A stretch of DNA of 6,084 nt. Origin: JAXGPF01 sp964463985 (GTDB taxonomy: Bacteria; Verrucomicrobiota; Kiritimatiellia; JAAZAB01). The stretch spans positions 1 to 6,084 of the forward strand of contig CAYXEK010000182.1 in NCBI GenBank assembly GCA_964463985.1. Reading direction: 5' to 3'. The notes below the pieces were generated by a model. The model was not told where the DNA came from and made no database searches. It was given only the letters and a program-made list of their open reading frames with translations. The translations under genes and the position numbers were made by a program. Below, piece by piece: positions 1 to 5,947 of the stretch; within the stretch, counting starts at the first letter, position 1, and the number at the start of each line of letters is the position of its first letter.

Positions 1-314
1 GGAAACGCGGCAATTTAATCAAACAAAAAGCCGCCGCGCACTACTGGACCGCCATCGAACAGCAAGTGCCACAATTGTTGGCTATAGTGCAAAACCCCAT
101 GTTGCTTGATCCGGATAATGCCGGCAAGGAACACTGGCACGGCACGCAATGGGGTAAGGCACTGGCGCGGGCTGCCCGCGAAGCATACGAGCTCGCCTGT
201 CCGCACAGCACCCCGCGCCAGATGCAGGCTTATTGTCAGGGGCTGAAAGTTTTATTCAAACCGTTCGAAAACAACGAAAATAAACCCGCCGTCGAAGAGG
301 AGGAGGAAGCGTGA
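1..314 (+). CDS. cas8e: Cas8e (Cse1/CasA), C-terminal fragment of the Cascade large subunit
   Basis: This is the last 103 codons of an open frame that enters from the left edge (first full codon at position 3, TGA at 312-314). No start is visible, so the gene is partial at its 5' end. The fragment should be the helical C-terminal bundle of Cas8e, the I-E subunit that reads the PAM and recruits Cas3. Visible support is helical sequence such as AAAHYWTAIEQQVPQLL, followed by WGKALARAAREAYELACP and a polar tail, which resembles Cse1 C-termini. Position is stronger evidence: it lies immediately before cse2, as in every I-E operon. The protein ends in a run of five glutamates plus Ala, and the same bases hold the Shine-Dalgarno of cse2. 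It overlaps cse2 by 4 nt (GTGA), suggesting translational coupling. Identification rests largely on context because the diagnostic N-terminal domain is outside the window. Confidence 0.88.
   Translation, partial: KRGNLIKQKAAAHYWTAIEQQVPQLLAIVQNPMLLDPDNAGKEHWHGTQWGKALARAAREAYELACPHSTPRQMQAYCQGLKVLFKPFENNENKPAVEEEEEA
298..306 (+). promoter_or_regulatory. Tandem Shine-Dalgarno for cse2 inside the cas8e tail
   Basis: AGGAGG occurs twice in overlapping register, at 298-303 and 301-306, giving spacings of 7 and 4 nt to the GTG at 311. The bases also encode part of the polyglutamate tail of Cas8e. This strong site supports GTG at 311 as the true start of cse2, since that start is not ATG. Confidence 0.75.
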
Positions 315-835
315 AACCAAAGATCCATCCACAAGCGGTTGCCTTTATCAATTCGCTGCAACGTTACCGTGAAGATCACGGCGCACTTGCCAAACTCCGC
401 GGCGCGATTAGCGAAGCCCGACGCCCCGGCGCCTGGCCGCTATTGGGCAAATCGGCCATCGGCGAACGGCGATTCGAGATCGTCGCCGCACTCTGGGCAA
501 TTGCGCCGGAGTTGAACTGTTCTGCCGGAAATCTTGGCGACACTTTGGCGATACTTGCGAAAGAACATAAATCGTTCGATGGCCGGTTTCAACGTCTTCT
601 GACCTGTGATTATTCTGAAATAGTTGAACGTATCGCCCCCGTCGTTCGTGCCGCACAAGCCAAAGGTGGTCGGGTCAACTATACTCAGCTTCTCTCGGAT
701 TTGCTCTGGTGGGGCGATAAAGTCCAGGTGGCTTGGGCCAAGTCGTTCTGGGGCGCCACCGAGCCGGATGATGGCGTTGCGGCCAACTTGATGGATTCCG
801 AAGAAGCCACCCCCGCAACGGAGGCGCAATCATGA
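311..835 (+). CDS. cse2: Cse2 (CasB/Cas11e), Cascade small subunit
   Basis: The 174-residue product matches the usual size of Cse2, the all-helical protein that is present as a dimer along the Cascade belly and stabilises the R-loop. Family-like stretches are DHGALAKLRGAISEARRPG (residues 22-40), where the basic residues fit nucleic-acid contacts, FDGRFQRLL near 89-97, and VNYTQLLSDLLWWGDKVQV at 122-140 with a following WAKSFWG. The last 25 residues are acidic and low in complexity, probably disordered. The start is GTG at 311, chosen for the strong AGGAGG just upstream and the 4-nt overlap with cas8e. The stop overlaps cas6e by 4 nt (ATGA). In E. coli the next gene is cas7; here it is cas6e, so the order is rearranged. 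Confidence 0.93.
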   Translation: MKPKIHPQAVAFINSLQRYREDHGALAKLRGAISEARRPGAWPLLGKSAIGERRFEIVAALWAIAPELNCSAGNLGDTLAILAKEHKSFDGRFQRLLTCDYSEIVERIAPVVRAAQAKGGRVNYTQLLSDLLWWGDKVQVAWAKSFWGATEPDDGVAANLMDSEEATPATEAQS

Positions 836-1446
836 GTTTCCTGACCCAGGCATTCCTTGATTATGAAACGGCTGCCCGGTTGAAAATCCGCGATGTGTAT
901 GACTGGCACCAGCTTGTCTGGCAGGCCTTCCCTGATCGTGTGGAAGCATCCCGCGACTTTCTCACACGGCTTGAACGCCGTACGCGCGATCAAGTGTTTC
1001 GTCTTCTGATTGTTTCCCAGTATCAGCCGATCCGCCCTGCTTGCTGGCCCACCGCTGCGGATGCCTGGAGGACCCGTGAAATCGCGCCGTCATTCTTTGG
1101 ATATCGGTGCTATCGTTTTCAATTACGCGCCAATCCCACCAAGCGTGAAAATGCCAGTCGTAAGCGTTTACCGTTGCGAACGCCGCTGGAGCAGGCCGAC
1201 TGGCTCAAGCGTAAGGCAAAGCAGTCCGGTTTCGCGGTGGAGGAAGAAACTCTGCGCATCATTCCACAGGGGCGCGAGTGGTTTCAAATCGAAAAACACA
1301 AAAATTCCGGCTTCCATCATGCCGTGGAGTATGAAGGTATTTTAACCGTCGTTGATCCGGTGGCTTTCCAATCCGCATTTGCCAAGGGCATTGGTTCTGC
1401 CAAGGGATTTGGCTTCGGCTTGCTGGCCATTGTTCCATCTGCCTGA
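832..1446 (+). CDS. cas6e: Cas6e (Cse3/CasE), crRNA-processing endoribonuclease
   Basis: This 204-residue protein should cut the pre-crRNA at the 3' base of each repeat hairpin and stay bound to it as the head subunit of Cascade. Two hallmarks are visible. The N-terminal DVYDWHQLVWQAFPD (residues 21-35) carries His26, the position of the catalytic histidine in characterised Cas6e proteins. The C-terminal glycine-rich loop GIGSAKGFGFGLL (186-198) is the Cas6 superfamily signature. The stretch AVEYEGILTVVDP (164-176) is also typical of Cas6e. The ATG at 832 has GGAGG at 820-824 with 7-nt spacing, and overlaps the cse2 stop by 4 nt. The gene sits between cse2 and the accessory nuclease gene rather than after cas5e as in E. 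coli. Its expected substrate, a repeat with a CCCCAC/GTGGGG hairpin, is present at the right edge of the window. Confidence 0.96.
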   Translation: MSFLTQAFLDYETAARLKIRDVYDWHQLVWQAFPDRVEASRDFLTRLERRTRDQVFRLLIVSQYQPIRPACWPTAADAWRTREIAPSFFGYRCYRFQLRANPTKRENASRKRLPLRTPLEQADWLKRKAKQSGFAVEEETLRIIPQGREWFQIEKHKNSGFHHAVEYEGILTVVDPVAFQSAFAKGIGSAKGFGFGLLAIVPSA

Positions 1447-1459
1447 ACGACGCGGTGTA

Positions 1460-1475
1460 GCGTCATCTGTGACGC
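1460..1475. other. Perfect 6-bp inverted repeat between cas6e and the nuclease gene
   Basis: GCGTCA (1460-1465) and TGACGC (1470-1475) are exact reverse complements separated by TCTG. They lie 14 nt after the cas6e stop and 25 nt before the next ATG. No T-run follows, so it does not look like an intrinsic terminator. It could be a weak mRNA hairpin that adjusts expression or stability between the two genes, an operator half-site pair, or chance. Confidence 0.4.
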
Positions 1476-1500
1476 GTAATAAGTCGTATGGGTATTCATT

Positions 1501-2409
1501 ATGAATATTGCCAATGAAAAACGCCTGGCCACCCGCGCCACCGCGCTCGGTGAAAGCGCTTCCGCGGATGTTCTGCCGGAATTGGCCGGATATACCCGCT
1601 CTGAGTCGCCCTTGGTGCGCCGACTGGCCGCCTCGGCCATAGGGAAGCTGGCGGGGATTGTGGACTCCGCGGCGTCGGTTGACTTGCTGCGACCATTACT
1701 GGCGGACAAGCATCCGCAAGTGCGGCAGTATGCCGCCAAGGCGTTGAGCGCCTTTGGTGCGGCCGCCCAATCCGCCTTGCCGGATTTATGCGACCTCCGG
1801 CAAAATCCGGCCGAAAAGGACTATGTAAAGCGCTCTGTTACCGCCGCCGAAAAAACCATCCGCGAAGCCGTGCGCATTGCTGAGAAAGGCGTTGTGCATA
1901 AGTGCGGGCGATGTGCCAGGCCAATTGCGGCGGATGAATACGCGCGGTCGCAAAAGGCTTTTCAGCGCACGTATTGCGACATCTGTTTCGATGAAGTCTT
2001 CCTCAAACGCCGGAATTGGGAAACCCATGTGGAATTGAACAAAACAATTCAAGCCGGCAATGGCATAGTAGTGCAGTCCGATGGTGAGCGCATCATTGCC
2101 GAAGCACTGGCGGCGCTGGGTATTGTTTTTCGATATGACAACCGGTTCCGCATAATTAAAGGCTACGCCATCCGGCCGGATTTTTATCTGCCGGAATTTG
2201 ATCTGTATATCGAATACTGGGGCATGGAGGACAATCTGGACTATCAAATAGGCATGCTGGAGAAGAAAAAACTTTACCAGCAAGCCGGAAAGAAGCTGAT
2301 TTCACTGTATGCAAGCGACAAACCACGCCTGCGCGAGGTTTTGCGTGAAAAGTTAAGCCGGCACACCCGATTGCCGGAAACAATCCCGAAAGGAGGACCG
2401 CATCCGTAA
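1501..2409 (+). CDS. HEAT-repeat / zinc-binding / PD-(D/E)XK nuclease-like protein embedded in the cas operon
   Basis: The 302-residue product is not a core Cas protein. Residues about 20-125 form two or three HEAT-like helical repeats, best seen in SPLVRRLAASAIGKLAG and HPQVRQYAAKALSAFG. Residues 135-162 hold a zinc-binding pattern, Cys135-x2-Cys138 and Cys159-x2-Cys162. The C-terminal third looks like a PD-(D/E)XK endonuclease: DGERIIAEALAALGIVFRYD with Glu196, then RPDFYLPEFDLYIEYWG (225-241) with Asp227 and Glu238, then a helix with Lys255-257 and KKLISLY (264-270). The usual ExK lysine is absent (Glu-Tyr-Trp), so a downstream lysine may have migrated into the site, as in helicase-associated and Vsr-like members of the fold. 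There is no signal peptide or membrane segment, so it should be cytoplasmic. The ATG at 1501 has no clear Shine-Dalgarno, and an in-frame TAA at 1480 rules out a much longer N-terminus. Base composition looks like its neighbours. DNA cleavage is inferred; the biological role is unknown. Confidence 0.8.
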   Translation: MNIANEKRLATRATALGESASADVLPELAGYTRSESPLVRRLAASAIGKLAGIVDSAASVDLLRPLLADKHPQVRQYAAKALSAFGAAAQSALPDLCDLRQNPAEKDYVKRSVTAAEKTIREAVRIAEKGVVHKCGRCARPIAADEYARSQKAFQRTYCDICFDEVFLKRRNWETHVELNKTIQAGNGIVVQSDGERIIAEALAALGIVFRYDNRFRIIKGYAIRPDFYLPEFDLYIEYWGMEDNLDYQIGMLEKKKLYQQAGKKLISLYASDKPRLREVLREKLSRHTRLPETIPKGGPHP

Positions 2410-2456
2410 GAATGTCTTGCGCCTTTGCCGGAAACTTCGTGAAAACAAACCAAACC

Positions 2457-2462
2457 AGAGGA
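2457..2462 (+). promoter_or_regulatory. Shine-Dalgarno of cas7e
   Basis: AGAGGA lies 8 nt before the ATG at 2471. It favours that start over an in-frame TTG at 2417, whose extra 18 residues would not resemble a Cas7e N-terminus. Confidence 0.65.
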
Positions 2463-2470
2463 TTAATACA

Positions 2471-3270
2471 ATGAAACTGATCGAACTCCATATTCTCCAG
2501 TCGTTCCCCGTGTCGTGCCTCAACCGTGATGACGTCAATGCCCCAAAAACCGCCATCTTCGGCGGCGCCATCCGCGCCCGCATCTCCAGTCAGTGTTTGA
2601 AACGCGCGATCCGGGAGATGGCTANNNNNNNNNNNNNNNNNNNNNNNNNNNNNNNNNNNNNNNNNNNNNNNNNNNNNNNNNNNNNNNNNNNNNNNNNNNN
2701 NNNNNNNNNNNNNNNNNNNNNNNNACAGTGGAAGGCGCCGGCATGTTCAGCCACGCCCTTTCAACCCATAAATCCGACAATGATCTGGATTTCTGGACGG
2801 CGGTGGATGATGAAAAACAAAAAGATGAAGATGCCGGTGCCGGAAATATGGGCACGGCGGAATTCACTTCCGCCTGCTATTATCGCTACGCCGCGCTTAA
2901 TCTCGATTTGCTGTCCGATTCAAACCATCTCGCAACGCTTACGCCAGAGGAACTCAAGCAAGTGGTGGATGCTTTCATCCGCGCCACATTGCTGGCCGTC
3001 CCCGGCGCCCGCAAGAACTCCATGAATGCCAACACGCTGCCAGTGTATGTGCTGGGGATTGTCAAGGAGCAAGGCCAGCCAATTCAGCTTGTCAATGCCT
3101 TCGAAAAACCGGTTTGGTCGAAAAACGGACTGGTGGAAAAATCCATAGAGGACTTGAAAAATCATCACGAGGCATTGAAGAAAACCTGGGGCATCAAAAC
3201 TGCGTTGGAAATTGCCATTCCCGATAAGTCATTGGACGATTTTTGCGGGGAGATTCTTGGACATGTCTGA
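2471..3270 (+). CDS. cas7e: Cas7e (Cse4/CasC), Cascade backbone subunit, interrupted by an assembly gap
   Basis: Cas7e forms the six-copy filament that holds the crRNA spacer. The N-terminal 51 residues are seen before the gap and are strongly diagnostic: LHILQSFPVSCLNRDDVNAP (residues 6-25), then TAIFGGAIRARISSQCLKRAIR. After the gap 181 residues remain, including FSHALSTHKSDNDLDFWTAVDD, GAGNMGTAEFTSACYYRYAALN and VPGARKNSMNANTLPVYVLG, all typical of the family. The N-terminal part reads in the frame of position 2471 and the C-terminal part in the frame of 2725. These differ, but the 100 Ns are a placeholder, so no frameshift should be inferred. From the usual family length (about 350-370 residues) roughly 110-130 residues should be missing, so the real gap is probably longer than 100 nt. 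The gene overlaps cas5e by 8 nt at its 3' end. Confidence 0.95.
2625..2724. other. Assembly gap of exactly 100 N inside cas7e
   Basis: One hundred consecutive Ns, the conventional placeholder for a scaffold gap of unknown length. Flanking sequence on both sides encodes Cas7e, so the gap hides the middle of that gene. Coordinates downstream of it are therefore nominal. Confidence 0.98.
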
Positions 3271-3979
3271 ACAATCTTATCTTGCGCTCATGCTGGATGC
3301 GCCGCTGATGAGTTTTGGGTTCGCCAGCCGATTCCAGCGGCGCACCACTGGGCTACACCCGACGCGCAGCGCCATCTTGGGCATGATCTGCGCCGCACAA
3401 GGCTTTGATAAGGGGTCGGACGCCGAACGAGACTGCTTGGCGCGCTTGCAATCCGTACGCATGATCATGTTAACCATCCGGCGTCAGCCGGATAAGTCAC
3501 GTCCACCACTGGAAATCCGGCGGTTGGAGGATTACCACGTTACCGGTGGTGGGTATGATAAAAAAACACATGCATTAAATATCCCTCGTAAGGCGAGTGG
3601 TGGGCCTTCTGACCACCCAACCTTAAGCTGGCGCCAATACCTGCTTGACGCCAGGTTTGGGGTGATTCTCGCCGGGCCGCGCTGCGAATTAGAGGCAATC
3701 GCCGAAGCGCTGCGTAATCCGCGGTGGGGCGTCTGGTTCGGGCGAAAAAATTGCATTCCCGCCGCGCCAATTGTGCGCGGCGATGTGGTAACCGGTATTA
3801 ATGAAGCCATGGCCGCGTTGGAATTGGCCGGCCGCCTGGATGAATTCACACGGGTTGAAGATGCGGCGTCATTTGCCGATGGTACCGACACCTTGATGGA
3901 TGACCCGGTAAACTTCAGAACGCGCGAATTCACCCCGCGACGGATTCGCAAAATATCAGGCGCGCATCAGGAAGGATGA
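3263..3979 (+). CDS. cas5e: Cas5e (CasD), crRNA 5'-handle-binding Cascade subunit
   Basis: The 238-residue protein caps the Cas7 filament at the crRNA 5' handle. Its N-terminus LALMLDAPLMSFGFASRFQR (residues 7-26), then HPTRSAILGMICAAQGF, is the classic Cas5 RAMP start. Later motifs are LEDYHVTGGG (88-97), SWRQYLLDARFGVILAGP (122-139), the glycine-containing VWFGRKNCIPAAPIVRGD (157-174) and DDPVNFRTREFTPRRIR near the C-terminus. I chose ATG at 3263 rather than the in-frame TTG at 3212, because it puts the conserved strand at residue 7 and has GGGGAG at 3247-3252 upstream. It overlaps the end of cas7e by 8 nt and ends 4 nt before cas1e. In E. coli cas6e would follow; here cas1e does. Confidence 0.95.
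   Translation: MSEQSYLALMLDAPLMSFGFASRFQRRTTGLHPTRSAILGMICAAQGFDKGSDAERDCLARLQSVRMIMLTIRRQPDKSRPPLEIRRLEDYHVTGGGYDKKTHALNIPRKASGGPSDHPTLSWRQYLLDARFGVILAGPRCELEAIAEALRNPRWGVWFGRKNCIPAAPIVRGDVVTGINEAMAALELAGRLDEFTRVEDAASFADGTDTLMDDPVNFRTREFTPRRIRKISGAHQEG
3969..3976 (+). promoter_or_regulatory. Shine-Dalgarno of cas1e
   Basis: AGGAAGGA, partly inside the last codons of cas5e, ends 7 nt before the ATG at 3984 and supports that start. The strong site at the switch from interference to adaptation genes suggests cas1e can be initiated independently on the shared mRNA. Confidence 0.65.
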
Positions 3980-3983
3980 AATC

Positions 3984-4823
3984 ATGCCGGTGTTTGAGCG
4001 TCCGCCTTTGGAAACACTAATCCCGATCCGTGAATGTTGGACGCCGATTTACCTGGAACATGGTCGCATTGAAGTTGATGATTCCAGCGTGAAATGGATT
4101 GGCGCCGATCGCACGGTGTATCGGCTGCCGGTGGCTGCGCTCAGTGTTTTAATGCTCGGCCCGGGCACCACCGTGACCCATGCCGCCATGAAGGCCTGTT
4201 CTGAATGCAACACTACCGTATGTTGGGTCGGCGCGGAAGGAATGCATTTTTATGCGCATGGCGTTGCTCCCACGCATGACAATGAACGCGCCCGGCGTCA
4301 GGCGGAATTGGCCGTGTCCAAAAGTAAACGGGATGTTGTCGCGCGCCGCATGTTCAGTCTGCGTTTCGCGGGGATTGATGTCTCAAATATAGCCGTAAAG
4401 GAATTGCGTGGGATGGAAGGCCGTCGTGTTAAGGCGCTTTATGCCGAAATGGGCGTTCGATATGGGGTCACTTGGAAAGGCCGAAATTACAACCCCGACA
4501 ACTGGGAGTTAGCGGACAATATCAATCGCGCCGTATCTACCGCTAACGCCGCGCTTTATGCGTTGACGACCTCAGTGATTTATGCCCTGGGGTATTTGCC
4601 CGCGCTGGGCTTTATTCACACCAATTCCATGCGGGCGTTCGCGCTGGATATTGCCGATATTTATAAGCCGGAAACTACCTTGCCGGCGGCTTTCGAAACT
4701 ATTGGCCTGAAACCGGACGCTTCGGAAGACGATGTTATTACACGGCTGAAATTCCACATTGAGGATCGTCGCCTTCTTCAACGTATGCCGAAAGACATTG
4801 AAAAACTTCTGGATGATGTATGA
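3984..4823 (+). CDS. cas1: Cas1e, CRISPR adaptation integrase
   Basis: The 279-residue protein is the I-E Cas1, which with Cas2 captures prespacers and joins them to the leader-end repeat. Family residues are all in place: Glu145 in LRGMEGRRVKALY, His212 in LGFIHTNSMRAFALDIAD, and Asp222 and Asp225 in the same block. The spacing His to Asp of +10 and +13 equals that of E. coli Cas1 (H208, D218, D221). The N-terminal beta domain includes YLEHGRIEVDD and the conserved LMLGPGTTVTHAAM; WKGRNYNPDNWELADNINRAVSTANAALY (about 164-192) is the usual helical core. One oddity is Asn214 where most Cas1e proteins have Gly after His-Thr. The start at 3984 follows a good Shine-Dalgarno, and the stop overlaps cas2 by 4 nt (ATGA). 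Confidence 0.97.
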   Translation: MPVFERPPLETLIPIRECWTPIYLEHGRIEVDDSSVKWIGADRTVYRLPVAALSVLMLGPGTTVTHAAMKACSECNTTVCWVGAEGMHFYAHGVAPTHDNERARRQAELAVSKSKRDVVARRMFSLRFAGIDVSNIAVKELRGMEGRRVKALYAEMGVRYGVTWKGRNYNPDNWELADNINRAVSTANAALYALTTSVIYALGYLPALGFIHTNSMRAFALDIADIYKPETTLPAAFETIGLKPDASEDDVITRLKFHIEDRRLLQRMPKDIEKLLDDV

Positions 4824-5122
4824 CCGTTATTCTGACCAAAGATACTCCGCCGGCTATCCGGGGCATGCTCAAACGTTGGTTTATCGAACCGCGGCCAAAT
4901 GTGTTTGTCGGCAGTGTCAATACTCGCACCCGTTCCAAAACTTTGGAATATATTCGCCGGAATGCCCCCGGACTGGGCATGCTGATCATAGGAACGGAGC
5001 GGACATCCCAAGGTTTCAGCGTGGAATCTTATGGCGATACTTTACGCCGCCCTGTGCGAGTCTCCGGGCTCCAATTGCTGGCTGAAGCGTGGTCTGATAC
5101 GGATAATCCGGAGATGCAGTGA
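4820..5122 (+). CDS. cas2: Cas2e, CRISPR adaptation scaffold protein
   Basis: A 100-residue Cas2 of the I-E subfamily, which dimerises between two Cas1 dimers and sets spacer length. The ferredoxin-like core is visible: TVILTKDTPPAIRGMLKRWF (2-21), then NVFVGSVNTRTRSKTLEYI, then TSQGFSVESYGDTLRRPV and GLQLL. By eye, the acidic position of E. coli Cas2 (Glu9) aligns with Lys7 here, with Asp8 beside it. That residue is not needed for spacer acquisition in E. coli, so loss would not imply inactivity. It starts on the cas1 stop (ATGA) with only a weak GGAT upstream, consistent with coupled translation. Its stop TGA at 5120-5122 shares its last base with the ATG of the exonuclease gene. Confidence 0.95.
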   Translation: MTVILTKDTPPAIRGMLKRWFIEPRPNVFVGSVNTRTRSKTLEYIRRNAPGLGMLIIGTERTSQGFSVESYGDTLRRPVRVSGLQLLAEAWSDTDNPEMQ

Positions 5123-5922
5123 TGCTCGCCCGCAGCCTGTGTTGTTTTCGGGGTATTTCAACCGCGGCGGAACGTCGCCTCTGGCGGGCAGGTTGTTTGA
5201 CATGGGACCATATTCCGCGTATCCGGCATGCGCTTTCGCCACACAAGGTGACTGATTTGTCGAAGCAGATGCCGGAACTGCGGGCGGCCTTGTCGGGCCG
5301 AGTTGCGGATTATTTTATCAAGCGCCTGCCGCTTGGACATCGCATGCGGATTTGGCCGGACTTCGCCGCCGGAGTAGCTTTTATGGACATTGAAACCACC
5401 GGGCTTGGCAAAGATGACGTCTTGACCGTTATAGGGTTATGGCAGGCTGGCCGGATGTTCAATTTTGTGCGCGGACAAAATCTATCCGAATTCCTTAATA
5501 TCTTAAGGAAAATTGAAGTGTTGGTCACATTCAATGGCATTCGCTTTGATTGGCCGGTGGTAGCGCAATCCTTTGGTCTGACGTGTTCGCCGCCACACAT
5601 TGATCTGATGCATGAAATTCGCGTTTTTGGCTATGCTGGCGGCTTGAAGAAAATTGAGCGTATATTGGGTATAAAGCGCGCGCCGGACGAAGATGGCGAT
5701 GGTGCGGGAGCCGCATTTCTTTGGCGTCGCCATTTGGCGGCACCGGCCGATAAAACAAACCTTGCGCGATTGCTTAAATATAATGCTGCGGATGTGCGTG
5801 CGCTTTTGCTTTTATCGCGCTTAATCTTAAAACGATCTTTCGATGGGTATATGGCGCCACTGCCGGATTTACCTCCCGCGCCATATAATTTCCATTCCAG
5901 TTCTTTGACAAATAAATCTTGA
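5122..5922 (+). CDS. YprB-like RNase H-fold DEDDy exonuclease, coupled to cas2
   Basis: The 266-residue protein is a predicted 3'-5' exonuclease of the RNase_H_2 / YprB type. Numbered from the ATG at 5122, it shows the four DEDD motifs: FMDIETTGL with Asp89 and Glu91; TFNGIRFDWPVV with Asp143; PHIDLMHEI and AGGLKKIERILGI in the middle; and LLKYNAADV with Tyr220 and Asp224. The Tyr-x3-Asp ending makes it DEDDy, unlike the DEDDh DnaQ domain found fused to Cas2 elsewhere. The N-terminal 75 residues include GISTAAERRLWRAGCLTWDHI, a helical segment common in this family. The start is ATG at 5122 (TGATG junction with cas2) with CCGGAG 8 nt upstream; GTG at 5119 is an alternative. Position between cas2 and the array suggests prespacer trimming. 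A crRNA or general DNA-repair role is also possible. Family assignment is firm; function is inferred. Confidence 0.88.
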   Translation: MLARSLCCFRGISTAAERRLWRAGCLTWDHIPRIRHALSPHKVTDLSKQMPELRAALSGRVADYFIKRLPLGHRMRIWPDFAAGVAFMDIETTGLGKDDVLTVIGLWQAGRMFNFVRGQNLSEFLNILRKIEVLVTFNGIRFDWPVVAQSFGLTCSPPHIDLMHEIRVFGYAGGLKKIERILGIKRAPDEDGDGAGAAFLWRRHLAAPADKTNLARLLKYNAADVRALLLLSRLILKRSFDGYMAPLPDLPPAPYNFHSSSLTNKS

Positions 5923-5947
5923 ATCTGCACAAAAGCTTGGGTATCTT
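5919..5947 (+). promoter_or_regulatory. Candidate promoter for the CRISPR array
   Basis: TTGAAT at 5919-5924 and TATCTT at 5942-5947 are 17 bp apart and each match 4 of 6 bases of the sigma-70 consensus. Transcription would begin some 20 nt before the first repeat, in the direction expected for the array. A perfect TTGACA at 5905-5910 is nearby but has no matching -10 element at normal spacing. The call is weak, since the organism and its promoter consensus are unknown. Confidence 0.3.

Noticed and set aside
1786..2283. A 165-codon open frame on the minus strand inside the HEAT-nuclease gene
   Set aside because: It lies wholly opposite a gene with clear domains, has no recognisable motif, and runs against the operon direction. 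The same holds for the other minus-strand frames, such as 440-829 opposite cse2 and 3532-3951 opposite cas5e.
2417..3025. A plus-strand frame crossing the N run with a TTG start
   Set aside because: Its first part is cas7e with a spurious N-terminal extension, and the part after the gap is out of frame with the real Cas7e sequence. It exists only because the placeholder length is arbitrary.
3212..3262. A TTG start giving Cas5e 17 extra residues
   Set aside because: The extra residues are a shifted reading of the cas7e end. The ATG at 3263 gives a normal Cas5 N-terminus.
4743..4754. A 12-nt match between cas1e and the complement of the right end of the first spacer, suggesting self-targeting
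   Set aside because: It covers only the PAM-distal end of the spacer plus one repeat base and no seed bases, so it cannot support targeting and is best explained by chance.
4759..5085. A 108-codon plus-strand frame across the cas1-cas2 junction
   Set aside because: It is an alternative frame of two well-supported genes and resembles no protein family.
4820..5922. A Cas2-exonuclease fusion protein
   Set aside because: The two genes are in different frames and cas2 has a proper TGA stop at normal Cas2 length. They are separate, overlapping genes.
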